From Pomphorhynchus laevis (taxonomy: Eukaryota; Acanthocephala; Palaeacanthocephala; Echinorhynchida; Pomphorhynchidae), in the NCBI GenBank assembly GCA_012934845.2, contig WNNJ02002522.1:20494-84493 (forward strand): a stretch of DNA of 64,000 bases, given 5' to 3'. The notes under the pieces are model-generated. The model did no database searches. It was not told where the DNA came from and saw only the letters and a list, made by a program, of their open reading frames with translations. The first letter of the stretch is position 1, and the number at the start of each line of letters is the position of its first letter. Both the position numbers and the translations under genes were made by a program. Below, one piece after another: positions 34,716 to 47,577 of the stretch.

Positions 34716-35835
34716 ATGAAGATTTATTAGATAAAATTGATAATAATTATGGGTGTTATTATTTATTTTGAAAATAAAATTATTGTGTGTGATTTGATCC
34801 ATTATTATTAATCAAAAATGTATTGTAATTTATACTTGTCTTATAAAAATAAATTTAGAAAGTTATACAAAAACGAGCTTGATAAATATACAAAAATATT
34901 AGATTCTAACCAATATTTTTGATTTAATTTAATATATTCTATTAGCTTCCAAATATTAAAGTTAGACTCTCATAATCTTATAATTTAGATCATATACAAT
35001 AATCTTATAATTTAGAATATTATAATACTATTATTCTTAAAGTTATACTATTAAAAGTTAATTGTAGAAAATTAAGCCTATAAGTCTAACGAGTAAAATT
35101 TGGTATCGTAAAGAAAGAAATAAAAGATAAATAAAAAATAAAAATTTGTAAAAATAAAAATGTATCTATTAAAATAAAAATCAATAATTTTAAAAATTAA
35201 TTTCAATCAAAAATTGATTTCAATAAAAACTTAATTTTAAAATTAAGTTTTAATTGTTACGTAGTTAAGATTTTTAGTTAAAGAATAATCATAGAATAAA
35301 TAATATTAAAAAATAAATTTATTTTTGTAAATGTCGAAGTAATAATTTTTATAAACTCACACTCAAATATGTCATTTACTTATTGCCTTTGTACATTCAT
35401 TATGATTTTGGATGCTACTACAACTCTAAATTCTTAAATTTAGATATTTTTAAATGAACTCTTTTTCTATGTTATCATCACCTAGAAATATAAAATAAAC
35501 ACGATAGTATTTTAGTATAGATTTTTAAATAATTAAATTTTAAATTATAATATTAATATTATATATTTTATGATAATAATATAATTAAAATAGTTTAAAA
35601 TAATACATTTTCAACTATATATTAAATATATTTTATATCTTATTTATTAAAAAATTAAAAAATTATTCAATAAACTATATTTTATTTATTCTAAAATAAT
35701 TCAATTTAAATTATAATATTAATATTATATTGTAAACAATAATAAAATAATTAATATAGTTTAAAATAATTAAAATAGTTAAATAACTATTTTAATTAAT
35801 TTAATAATTCAATCTGTCAAAACTATGATATCATA
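34716..35835. other. Very AT-rich spacer
   Basis: No gene recognised. Confidence 0.4.
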
Positions 35836-35960
35836 AAAGATATATAAGATATATATCTTATAAGATATGTATTATTATATATAAGATATATATAATATAT
35901 ATCTTATATCTTATATATTATATATATTATATATATCTTATAAGATATATATACTAGGAT
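35836..35960. repeat. TATATAAGATA-type simple repeat
   Basis: A run of ATATATCTTATAAGATATAT-like alternations, self-complementary over much of its length. Confidence 0.75.
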
Positions 35961-37180
35961 AAGATAATAGGATAATAGGTATTATAAGATACTTATATGA
36001 CATGTCTTAATCATGACATTTTAATAATTTCACGTTATATTAATGACATAGTAATGACATATAATGGCATAATATTGTCATATTTATATCAAATTTATAA
36101 CTCATTGGCTTATCTGCTCATTATCCCACTTTGATTATTTAACGTGTTATAAATATTTAACGTTTATTATTAATGTTTAATTAAAGTTTATTAAGATATT
36201 TTAAATATATTAATTTAAGTTTATTAAAATGATTCATAATTATTTATTGATATGAAAATTATTTATTTAATCAGTCTTTATATTAAAATATCAAAGATTT
36301 TAATATTTAAACATATTTGATTATGTAGACTAAGCATTCATAATTAATGTATTAACACTATTTTATATTGTTGGCAAATCACAAAATATGCAACAAAAAT
36401 ATTCTATCTGATAGGTGCTTTCATATAACAGGAAAACGCAAATAATTTCACGCAACTTTATAATTACATATGTGAATCCAATTGTCAGTTAAGAATACAT
36501 TTTAAATGACAAATTCAAATAAACTAATAATTTGCGTGAATCTGTCTGTCCCAAAACATCAATTTATTAAATTAATCTATTACTTGCATAAATTTGCAAA
36601 TTCACATTATTTTTTGGATTGCAATATACACGTATAATTTTAGTTTCTTAATTGCAACTAAAATTGTGTTCGGTGATATTTTCATTTTATTAGCTTAATT
36701 GCACTGGCTGAATACTTATTAAATAAAATGAATTTATTTTGTCTGTTTTAAATATGCAATTAAACATTTAGAGTATTTAAGTTTGTCTTTACAGGTTTAG
36801 GGAATTTAGTTCTAAATGGATTAATTAATATCCGAATAAATAAGAGAAAAATTATAAAATATTGAATTAGAGTTTGCTATTTACTATATTGAATAAAAAT
36901 GTAAATAATTAAAATGTAAAGTTAATAATTAATTATTATTATTTAATTAATTATTAATTAATAATTAATTAATAATTTTAAAATTATAATTTTTAAATAA
37001 CAATAAATTAACAGATTTTTATCAATTAATTGTTGCAAAAATGATTGTTGCTCTTACTTATCCATATTAAATTTTTTATGATATGATGCTAACATTTAAT
37101 ATTTTATCTCTATTATACGAGATTGGTCAACAAATTTACATTTTTATTCAATATAGTAAATAGCAAACTCTAATTCTATA
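35961..37180. other. AT-rich spacer with AATTAATT tracts
   Basis: No gene recognised. TTAATTAATTATTAATTAAT-like tracts occur at about 36928-36976. Confidence 0.4.
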
Positions 37181-37563
37181 CAGAATTCTATATATCTTCA
37201 GACCAAGAAATAGAATGGGATGCCTATGGATGATTATTATGGTCATGGTACTGATGATCTGCGTTCGAGCGAAACGCGTTTGCAGTTGTTATATTTTGTC
37301 GTCACATATAGAATGACTGGGCATACGTAGCGACTTTGAATATAGCGACTTTGAATATTCATTAAAACAGTTATTACAAATAACTGTTAACATCAGAATA
37401 AAATAAGATGATAGAGCAAAATTGGAAACCGGTTTTAGTCACAATAAAGGATCTAAACTAATAATCTCATATCAGATTCAGAGATTCACATTTTTTCATA
37501 GCAATAAGATAGAATAAGGATGACCGTAACGGATGCAGAGTCAACAATTATAAGGACCAAAAC
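37181..37563 (+). repeat. Dispersed repeat, copy B (twin of 34332-34715)
   Basis: Nearly identical to copy A. CTGATGA is at 37251-37257 and GAAAC at 37271-37275. The similarity ends sharply on both sides in unrelated AT-rich DNA, as expected for a transposed unit. Confidence 0.8.
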
Positions 37564-38989
37564 ATGAAATGAAGAAATGGAATCACTACTGGTAATATCA
37601 ATACATGCGAATAGTAATGTATATTACAGATTTTCATTATTTAAGCAGCACTCGAAAGTGATTATTATTTTGATAAAATCGGATTTAACCTAATTCACGA
37701 TATATTAATCTTATCAAAAGTTTTTGGTATTCAAACAATTTCTTAATGAAGTTATGAAGTTATAATTAATCAAACTTAATTTGCAAAGAAACACTAAAAA
37801 ATTATAGAAAGAATAAAAAATTAAAAATATTATTTAAGTATGATATTATTTAATTAGGATTGATTGTGCATATCTTTAACTCTGATTTATTACGTTCAAA
37901 AGTATACATGTATCATAAAGTGAACAAAAATAATTTTATTTATTTTGCCTGTCAAGTTTTATAAAATATAAAATGAATTTATTTTTACGATAAAATTATA
38001 GCTTTGCTCAAAATGCAATAATTTACTGTCTAACATGGAAGAAAACTGTCTTTGATATATTATTTATTTACACAATTTTCATCATATGCATTATTTATTA
38101 TTTGTATATAATATTCGCTAATATTATATAATATTATATAATAATTTAATCATGTTATCAGTAACATTTCCTTTGTGGCAAAATAATTCGTTTTTGTTGC
38201 ATTTCTTTGAAAACTATTCTTAAACACGGCAAATTGTTGTATTCGTTTTTAATCACATGCCGTACTTCCTAGAACAACAGAAGTTTGTAAATCGTTGAAT
38301 ATGTTTTATTATTTGAATACAACAGCTTTGAAAATATATAAATATAAATTAGAATACTCTTTCGGTGATCTCCATTTTATTTGGCATCGTTGCCACTTAT
38401 TTGATATCGAAAGAGATAAAATTTTAAATTTGCTCAGTTTTTAAAATAACTGCTAAATATAAAAGAACTATCCGGTATTAATGCTTCCAGGCAAGTTATG
38501 ACATCATAATTTTATCAATTATGCATATATGATTTATATTATATTTTATGGTGCAAATTAATTATGAACTAAATTAACTTATTTTATTTAATTTGTAAGC
38601 ATAATTAATATAATTAATTAGTTTATTTGTTTACTTTAATTATTTTTTTTAGTTAAATTAATTAAACTAAGATTTATATTCTTGTCCATTTTAACAAATG
38701 ACTGATTAATCAGGAACAAACTTATGGTACTCAGTTACATAATAATTTGTTGTTAATATTTTTATAAAAGTTATTTCATTTTTAGTTTCTAAAAATAAAA
38801 CAGAAAGGCTAAAAAAGTTATTATTTCAACTTTACGATAGTAATCGATAACTTAATAATCTATATTGCTAGAAGCAAAACTCATAATATTATTTCATTGT
38901 TGAAAACAAAAAGATTCTTTTAGAAAATGAAAAAATTGTAATGATAAAACTACGATTTTAAGAAAAAAGTTGATCAAATTCAAATGAAT
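37564..38989. other. AT-rich spacer
   Basis: No gene recognised. Confidence 0.4.
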
Positions 38990-39865
38990 TATTAATATTA
39001 AAAAAGTTAATATTAAATAGTTACTATTAAAAAAGTTAATATTAAATAGTTACTATTAAAAGTTAATAAAAGTTAATATTAAAAGTTAATATTAAAAAAG
39101 TTAATATTAAATAGTTACTATTAAAAAGTTAATATTAAATAGTTACTATTAAAAGTAAATAAAAGTTAATATTAAAAGTTTATATTAAAAAGTTAATATT
39201 AAAAAAGTTAATATTAAATAGTTACTATTAAAAGTTAATATTAAAAAAGTTAATATTAAATAGTTACTATTAAAAGTTAATAAAAGTTAATATTAAAAGT
39301 TAATATTAAAAAAGTTAATATTAAATAGTTACTATTAAAAAAGTTAATATTAAATAGTTACTATTAAAAGTTAATAAAAGTTAATATTAAAAGTTAATAT
39401 TAAAAAGTTAATATTAAAAAAGTTAATATTAAATAGTTACTATTAAATAGTTAATATTAAAAAAGTTAAAATTAAATAGTTACTATTAAAAGTTAATAAA
39501 AGTTAATATTAAATAGTTACTATTAAAAGTTAATATTAAAAAAGTTAATATTAAATAGTTACTATTAAAAGTTAATAAAAGTTAATATTAATAGTTAATA
39601 AAAATTAACATTAAAAGTTAATATTAAAAAGTTTATATTAAAAAAGTTAATATTAAAAAGTTTATATTAAAAAAGTTAATATTAATAATTAATGAAGTTA
39701 ATAAAAGTTAATATTGAAAAACTTAATATTAAAAAAGTTTATATTAAAAAGTTTATATTAAAGTTAGTAAAAGATAATATTAAAAGTTAATAAAAGTTAA
39801 TATTAAAAAGTTAATATAAAAAATTACTATTAAAAGTTAATAAAAGTTAATATTAAAAAGGATAA
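38990..39865. repeat. AT minisatellite (AAAAGTTAATATTAAATAGTT type)
   Basis: About 0.87 kb built from two alternating short units, AAAAGTTAATATTAA and TAGTTACTATTA, in irregular order. It has expanded and decayed at its right end. Flanking sequence TTCAAATGAATTATTAATAT on the left echoes TTCAAACGAATTATTAATAT on the right, so part of the array may be a duplication of flank. Confidence 0.85.
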
Positions 39866-40458
39866 TCAAATTCAAACGAATTATTAATATGTAATACATT
39901 TTATTTTATTTAAATTACATTTAAATATAATAAATATATTTTGGATATAATAAATAATATGTTGTATTAGTAATTGATGTTTATTAATCTGCAAATTCTT
40001 TATTTTATTTTGATTTGTTATAAATAAATATTTTATATTTTAACTTTTATCTAATTAATTATATTTTTAAAGATAATAAAATGATAATTTTTATTCTAAA
40101 TAAAACATAATAATGCCGCTTTAAAGTCGAATCAGTGTAGCAGCTTTAAATATTGCTGTTCAATTATTTTGAACAATAATTGTTCAGCAATTATTAATAG
40201 CATATACCAATAATATTAAATCAATATAATTATTTATATTATGGCTATAAGATATGAACAATTATTAATATTAATATTAATTGTTATACAATTCATATGC
40301 AATTAATATGCTATTGAAATATGATATTTTCTGCTCTCAATAATTTACATACAAAGTAAGCGGTAATTTCTAATTCCATTTCTTTATAAGAAATGTACAA
40401 TTCTTGTCATCATCAAATAACAAGATTACAAACTTTTACGAGTACTGGACAATTTAAA
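39866..40458. other. AT-rich 5' flank of the APC-like gene
   Basis: No further upstream exon was recognised. The frame containing the proposed ATG at 40459 is open for some tens of codons upstream, so an earlier exon boundary is not excluded. Confidence 0.4.
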
Positions 40459-43400
40459 ATGAATTCAGATGCAGCCAGCCAAACCGATCTCCAAGATTGC
40501 ATATGTGGCAAGTATTTAAACTTTTGATATTTATGAATTTATAAATGCGTTGATTTTAAATGATAGCTAACTCAATAAGACTATCATCTAATTCGCCTGT
40601 AGATATCAACAACTGTCTTAATCGAGTAAGTGAAGTATTAAAAATATAATTGGAATTGACGATATTGATCGCATTTTAACAATTGAAATCTTTTTTTAAT
40701 ACACAAGAATTAAATACTAATTATTTATTTTGACTAATTGAAAATTATTAAAATCATTTTGCTAAATTGTTTACTTTTTCTAAATACGATTCAAAATAAT
40801 TTAGCAGTGAATGTTTTAGAGATTAATTAAAAATCACTTTACTTTTGTTAGTTATAATTAGCAAGAGTAAATTTTGTCAATATGTAATTATTGAATAATT
40901 TGTTATATTTATTAATTGGTAATAATTTAATTTGTTAAATTATTAATAATTTATTAATTCAATTTGTTGCCAAACATTTCAGAATTTAATCTTTGAAATA
41001 ATTAATTATTCATTTAAATATCATAATAACCTCGTTGTTGTAATGCAAATTATAACGTCACTGAACTGCTAATATCTAGGTATAGTGTACCTATACTAGA
41101 TATTGAATTGTATTCAATATATATGTAATTGAATTGTATCTAATAAAAATGTTGAAGAATTTTAGACGAAAAAATTAACAATAGTTTCTTTTACACAAAT
41201 TACGATTTAATATAAAAATTTAATTATATAATAGTTAATTATTATTTTAATATTAATCAAAATAATATTTAATATTATTTAATATTAAATATTGTATTAA
41301 ATATATTTTTTGTATTGCAACACTTTTATTTTTATATCAAACTAGTTGTTTAATTATTGCTTCTTTTATTAATAAATACACATTTTAATTAATAATGTAT
41401 GCTTGGCAATTGAGCATAAAGTAAAAAATATTTGGTGAAAAATAATGTTACTCTAAAATTATAAAATATGAAATACATTGTAATTGTTATTAATGAAAAT
41501 TCAATATAAATCAATATCATCAATATTATAAATATCATATAATAATATTATATTAATATTATAATATTAATATCAATTTATAATATTATATTATAAAGTT
41601 CTTATTTTACCATACAATTAAATAATTTAGAATGCAATTGTTCCATTCAATTTTGACTGTTTATCTTGTTAGGTTATGAACCTTTGACATTGTGTTCATT
41701 AATCTCTGTTCAATTTGAAGATTGATACATTACTTTTGTAGCAATTTCGTCCCTAAGCATTTTGTCTTTTGATAATTGGTTTCGTTGCCAATTTGATATT
41801 TATTGAATGTTATATTCAGATAGTTAATTACATTGACTAAGATATTATTAGCTAAGATACTTACATTGCTATTTTGATCTGCATATCAAATCTATATAAC
41901 GTATAAAGTAGTTTTGTTTCACTTAAGATACTTTGGTTCATTTAAGCTAAATACCTGTACAGTTAAAGCGATAAATAAAGTTTTAATATTAGAATTTGTT
42001 TTAATTAATTAAATTTATTAATTTAATTAATTAAATTTATTAATTTAATTAATACTATTTTAACTATAAATAAGTTGAATCTATTCATATTTTGATTGTT
42101 AATTAATAGATCAATGCTGTTTACAATTCATTAGTGTCTTCTAATCGTTTATCTGCGGAAGAATATTTGAGTAATTTAACAAATATGGCTGATTCTAACG
42201 CAATGTGTAATGTATTGAAGCATGCTGGTTTGTTATTTCTTTTACAAATAGTTTGACAAAAACCTTTTTATATAGGTTGTATAAACGTTCTTTCAAAAAT
42301 AATTCATGCTTGTGATACAAATTCAGAAGCAATCACTACTAGATGTAAAATAAAAGCAGAACACTCGTTATCGTGGTTTATAAATAAATGTGGGACAATC
42401 ATTGAACGTAATGTATGTTATCTACTTAAGGAAATACGATTAATGACCAGAATTTTGGAAACCGCAGCAAGTAAGCATTTCTATCGTAACTTGAAGTATC
42501 AAAATGATTAATTTATGTTCATTCCCATTTTCAAGATGATAATTAAATGCAAATAGCCTTTATTGATCACTCAAATCAAGGAAAAAAGTGTTTCAGAAAA
42601 TAATGAAGTGTTTCAAATAATAAATAAAGCTTAATAAAGCGAATACAGCATTTCAACAAATAAATTTAATTGGAATGACATTTGAGATATTTCATTTAAC
42701 ATACATATTTTGGCTTTGCGTTGACGGCCTTCATATCTACATTTACTGTGTCGAGTCAACGCATCCTTATACGTTCTAGTGGTCGGCGTCCATCCGGGTT
42801 AAACCTCATCGTGATATCTACCGGGGATATTTCGCTAATATGCAATACGTGCCTATACTAACGTAGACTGGCCTGTCGCATCTTATCGGTAATTGGTGCG
42901 ACCTTCATTATCTGCCTTATATTTGCGTTTATGATGTGCTCAAGGCGGGAGATGCACAGTGCCCATCATGACCGCATTGTTTATTAGGGCAATGCGGTCC
43001 TGCTATATGTTGGAATCTGTAGCATTAAGAATTGCTTAAAAACGTAATCATTCCTTTCAATTCTTGTAGTTTCGTTATATCACAATATATATTATATAAT
43101 CTAATATATTATTAATATAAAAACGACAAGATGAATATAAATTTAATTAAGGTGTCGATTTACATTATGAAATCGTTTTAGCGCTATTTATAATGACACG
43201 GATGACTAGAAATAAAATAAATAAACTAATTCTTAGTTATTAATTATAAATTATAAGAATATTAAGTTATATATTAATGTTATATTAGATTTAATATATT
43301 TTAAATATTAAAAATATAGATTTTTATACAAAATAAAATATATTTTATTGTTCATTGATATCATTATCCGTTATTTGTATTTTTAAGAAAAATCTGTCAT

Positions 43401-46400
43401 CTAAAAAATTAAATTTTACTTTTATTAAGGTTTTAACGAAGACATTCTTCCTAATACATCCGTATTCACATGTGTTCAATTATCAACAATAGATGAATAT
43501 CATATTAGCCTGTGCAGTCAAGGTGAAAACTTTATTGTTTCTGTATTTTCTTTATTATTTTCACAAAAAAGGGAAAATTTAATTCTAGTAATCTATTGTT
43601 AGACTATTAAATGACTTTTTTGAATACCAAAGTTAAAAAATTATCCAAATTTGTATTAGTAATAATATAATTAAACATTCACATTACAAAGTGGTATGAA
43701 CTTAGAAAAAAAATTTTTTATCCTGGAAGATGACTTGTCATTAGATTGTGTAAATCAACAAATGATATATTAAAAAATAGTGTAGAAACCGTACTGCTAT
43801 AACAGTATATGTATAAAAAATGCACACTGATATACATGTTTAATATTATCTAGTTTATAATATAAAGCAAAAAAACCAAAACATGCAAGCAAATATTAAA
43901 TATCAAGTTTGTAAATCCGGTAAATATTATTTAACAAATGTATCTATTTCGTATATTACTTTAATTATATTAATTTTATTTATATTTCGCAAATATAGAT
44001 ATAATTTTTATTAAAATTATAATATTTATCATATATGAACACTCGACGTCAACACTATTGATAAGTAAAATATCTTTAACTGATTTATTTGTAAAATGTT
44101 TTAGTTTGTACCTGAGGTCATGCTAAATAAAAATAACTTATATTTTATGCATAAATGGTTATACAATGTAAACGTCTTTTGTATTTATTAAATTATAATA
44201 TTAACTATTATAAAACTATCGTATCTTTAAATTTATTTATCCTACAAAATACTGATTTATGTTATTAAAACAAAATTATATGGTATAAATCATTGTATTA
44301 ATATTATATAATTCAATAATTTACAACATTTAATTGATGGGTTATTGTATTATTCAATATTCGTAAAGAAGAATATAGATATTGTATTTCAAACTTCATC
44401 ACTATCTGGAATAAAGAGATAGTAATGGATGCTAAACAATTCAATATTCGTAAAGAAGAATATAGATATTGTATTTCAAACTTCATCACTTTCTCGAATA
44501 AAGAGAAAGTAATTGATGCTAAACAATTCAATATTTGTAAAGAAGAATATAGATATTGTATTTCAAACTTCATCACTTTCTGGAATAAAGAGAAAGTAAT
44601 TGATGCTAAACAATTCAATATTCGTAAAGAAGAATATAGATATTGTATTTCAAACTTCATCACTTTCTGGAATAAAGAGATAGTAATGGATGCTAAACAA
44701 TTAAAAATTATTATCCACTTGCAGCCAGCACCAATTGCAAACAGCTAATGTCATATCATAAAGTTGTTTTGCATGCTTCTAAGTCATCCCTGGACGATTT
44801 TATTGCAATTAGATTTAAATTTAAAGCACGATATTTTCAAATAAAGTGTCATTGTATTTACAAAAACGATGCTCATGATGTACGATTTTTTAAATAGCAT
44901 CTATTTTTGATGCTAAACAATTTAAAATTATAATCCAAGTTTAATTTTCTTTTTAAGATTTTCCAATTAGCTTTAGCATGCACGAAAGTTCAAATGTAAA
45001 TAAATGCATAAATGCTATAATGTAAAATCTTTAAAGATTAAAACATTTGCATTTATAAATTTATTTATTTTACAAATTACTTATGTGGTAAAATACTTAA
45101 TATGGTATGATATAATACTTGCTTACAATGACTCCCAATGACGAAAGAAAATCAAGTACAAAGAATTAATTAGATAGTAAGAGCATCACCCATGAAGTCT
45201 GATGCCTGTGTACATCACCTTTGATGATGTATACAGATATCATGAAAGATGAAATCACTTAATTTTTTTTACATGTATTCATTAATGCCAGACATGTAAT
45301 CTGATTTCTTATTATAGAATAATTCGAAAGTAGCTGATTTTGTAGCTAATATTTATTTTGTTTCAGGAGCCGTACCTGCCATTCTCGATTTGCTAACCGC
45401 CTATTTCAAACATTCCAACAAGCAAAACGGGAATTATGGTGTCTCTGATAATAAATTGCTCTGTTTTAGCTGTATTCTTTTAACTAATCTTACGTTTGTT
45501 CAATCAGAAAACTGCATTCTCGTCTGCAAGCGAGAATTCATTCTCTATCTTTTCATTTGCATACTCTCTAAGCCACATAAGGAACAAACCGATACTCTTC
45601 TATCGATTTTGTTTCTTCTTCGTAATTTGACGTTCAGAGAAAATTTCCCATTGCTTTTAGAATATAAAAGAATTGATCATTTAATTGAAGTGGTAATCTC
45701 ATTGTTTCTACAATTTCATTCACATAGCATTCAATTTGTATGCTTGCACGTTCTTGAAAATATATCCTCTGCTACAATGAATATTAATAAAAACAACGGT
45801 GTTTCAACAAGCAGTACAGCAAACCATTTAATATGCAACTTTACGGGTTTTCTTGATTTTTTCCTAAATAAATATTTGCGCATGTTAATGCAAAGTCGAT
45901 CACTTGAATGGATTGAAACTTACACCACGATATTGCGAAATATCTCTGTTCAAATTCTTCGAAATTCTGCCTGCTTGAAGATATTTAAAGCTAGTAAATG
46001 TTATAATACATTAATTGAACTACTTAAAGATAATACAAACACGAGAATTCAAATAAACGTATGCACTATCATTTGGAATGCTTGTAATTATTCAAAGAGT
46101 TTTCAGCATCAACTCGCAAAGATTAGAGCATTCAGTTTCCTGTCAAGTATAAAGTCATCAGAGAACAAAACGGTCGCTGAATTTGGTATAGCTATTTGCC
46201 AATTATTGATCAATTACTCATCTTCAACATTGTCAAAGCGCCGTAATCAATACAATAGTCCGAATGAGTTAACGGTAGCTCTAACAAACAATGCTCAGTT
46301 TGACAAAGACAGCCGTAGCAACTTAAATGATATGGATTGTGAGTCGGATATGCTGTCGATAAACAGTTTTTCGCTTGCATCGTCAACCACGGAACAACAA

Positions 46401-47483
46401 TTTGGTTTGCAAACATTTGATTCTGATAATCATAATCTAATATTATTCAATCATATAAGACAAGTTCAGAATTTAAACTCCAACGGTGATTTAGAAGTTT
46501 CATCAAAGTCGTATACGAACGACAAACATATCAATGGCAACATTATTAAAGTTACTAACGATTACGGCACGTCTCGTAAACCCAATGACTCTGCACTTAC
46601 TAAACGCGCGAATTCAAATTCTTCAATTTCGAAATATTTAAATGGTAACGATTCCGATGTAGTAAACCATAACGGTCAAGCTACAAAACACCATGCTAAC
46701 TACGACAAACAAAATCCTGATATTGTAAGCGGCGATAAGCAAAGTTCGGACTGTCAAATCAAAGAAGTTAGTGTTCAAAATAGCTGGAGAAAGAACCGGA
46801 ATAATTTATCTCGTAAAATTCCTTTAGTGAGTCATTCAGATATAATCAATGACAAAATGCATACATCGAAAGTTATCAACAAATCACAGATTCCAACGAC
46901 GAGTCGGCTACAAAGTAATGCTGATTGTCTACAAAATAGTCGTAAGTGTACAAAATCTACAGGCAAACATAAAGATGTAAAAGTCAAACATCACGACGGG
47001 TTTCTACATAGATTTCATTGGTCGCAGCATCAGTCTAACTCCGAAAGTCAGCCACAAACTGTTTTGAATGCCACATATGATATACATACAGGTTTACAGA
47101 TTTCCGATAGAGAGCAGACAGGAAAGAAATCAAGTGATCAAAAATTGCTCACTAACTGCACAACTGACCGACAACCTAGAGGTCATACTTTCAATGCCAA
47201 TCCAAGTAGGAATGTAATCTCAGGGACTAAAATGTCAACTAGTAAAAATATGCAGTCATTAACTCAGCATCGAAATCCGAGTGGAAATCGCATATCAAAA
47301 TTACCAAAATTAACAAAACCTCTTTTAAATTCTGTAAATGAACAGAATAATCAAAAGCGTTACGGACATTTTGCCAAAAATGACGAAAAGCTGCCGCAAA
47401 AATATGCAGAAGTAAAATGTAAACAAATGAAATATATTTCAAGTATAAAGTCTTCACCGTGTTTATTGCAAAAAAACACGTAA
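40459..47483 (+). CDS. APC-like armadillo-repeat protein, six exons, 876 aa
   Basis: Exons 40459-40507, 40567-40625, 42110-42227, 42276-42470, 43430-43522 and 45367-47483 total 2631 nt, and every junction keeps frame. Residues 30-450 align by eye with the armadillo domain of APC: VYNSLV...LKHAGCINVLSKIIHA (APC: VYSLLS...MRQSGCLPLLIQLLHG), CYLLKEIRLM (APC: LHLLEQIRAY), CVQLSTIDEYHISLCSQGAV, and GFLDFFL...TILRNISV...CTIIWNACN (APC: GTLWNLS). APC scaffolds beta-catenin destruction and binds microtubules. After the ARM block come ESDMLSINSFSLAS (similar to an APC Ser-rich segment), a Ser/Asn-rich tail, an SQIP motif (about residue 677, EB1-type) and SKLP. No coiled coil, 20-aa repeat or SAMP motif was recognised, so the protein is far shorter than vertebrate APC (2843 aa). 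The start is a proposal; an AATAAA lies at 47572. Confidence 0.75.
40508..40566 (+). other. Intron 1 of the APC-like gene, 59 bp, GC donor or tandem GT donor
   Basis: With a donor at 40508 the intron starts GCAAGT, a well-formed GC-AG intron. A GT three bases upstream (40505) would serve equally for frame, removing one residue. The acceptor AG is at 40565-40566. Confidence 0.55.
40626..42109 (+). other. Intron 2 of the APC-like gene, 1484 bp
   Basis: Donor GTAAGT, acceptor TTAATAG. Very AT-rich, with no gene inside. Confidence 0.65.
42228..42275 (+). other. Intron 3 of the APC-like gene, 48 bp
   Basis: Donor GTTTGT, acceptor TTTTTATATAG. Removing it joins HAG to GCINVL, restoring the HAGCINVLSKII run that matches APC SGCLPLLIQLL. 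Confidence 0.75.
42471..43429 (+). other. Intron 4 of the APC-like gene, 959 bp, with a LINE fragment
   Basis: Donor GTAAGC, acceptor TTTTATTAAG. It holds the RTE-like LINE 3' end at 42715-43015 in reverse orientation. Confidence 0.7.
42715..43015 (-). mobile_element. RTE-like LINE 3' end inside intron 4
   Basis: The minus strand reads LEHIINANIRQIMKVAPITD, KMRQASLR, a decayed WYGHVL-like stretch, then FNPDGRRP, RIRMRWLD and VDMKAV. This matches the C-terminal block of RTE/craft-type LINEs (HIRN..IR..., ADKMR.ARLRWFGHV, GRRPRGRPKMRW.D.V..DMK). It is a 5'-truncated copy, out of frame in places. Confidence 0.7.
43724..44890. repeat. Dispersed ~1-kb repeat, copy 2, with tandem expansion
   Basis: Matches 29590-30570. 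It lies wholly inside intron 5 of the APC-like gene and carries the 87-bp unit about four times instead of once. A further scrap of sequence similar to the part just beyond its end (GATGCTAAACAATTTAAAAT) is found at about 51621-51690. Confidence 0.8.
44353..44700. repeat. Four tandem 87-bp units with a conserved stem-loop
   Basis: Units begin at 44353, 44440, 44527 and 44614. Because 87 is a multiple of three, open frames appear on both strands across the array without coding meaning. Each unit holds ACTATCT or ACTTTCT, the loop GGAATAAAG, then AGATAGT or AGAAAGT; in the first three units the stem changes are matched on both sides. Confidence 0.85.
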
Positions 47484-47571
47484 ATTACAAAATTGATGTA
47501 ATTTGTCTATTGTTCATTATCTCATCCGTAGATTATAATCAAATATTAAATTAATCAAATTTTTGCTGTTA

Positions 47572-47577
47572 AATAAA
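47572..47577 (+). terminator. Polyadenylation signal of the APC-like gene
   Basis: AATAAA 89 nt after the stop codon, followed by a T-rich stretch. Confidence 0.5.

Larger units (their letters stand above)
43523..45366 (+). other. Intron 5 of the APC-like gene, 1844 bp
   Basis: Donor GTGAAA, acceptor TTTTGTTTCAG. It contains copy 2 of the ~1-kb dispersed repeat with the 87-bp tandem array. Confidence 0.7.

Noticed and set aside
44313-44748. Long open frames on both strands over the 87-bp array
   Set aside because: They follow from a stop-free unit whose length is a multiple of three; there is no start, splice or domain support.
45180-45245. CTGATG and hairpin near 45.2 kb as another hammerhead
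   Set aside because: An 11-bp imperfect hairpin is present but no GAAA follows at the right distance.
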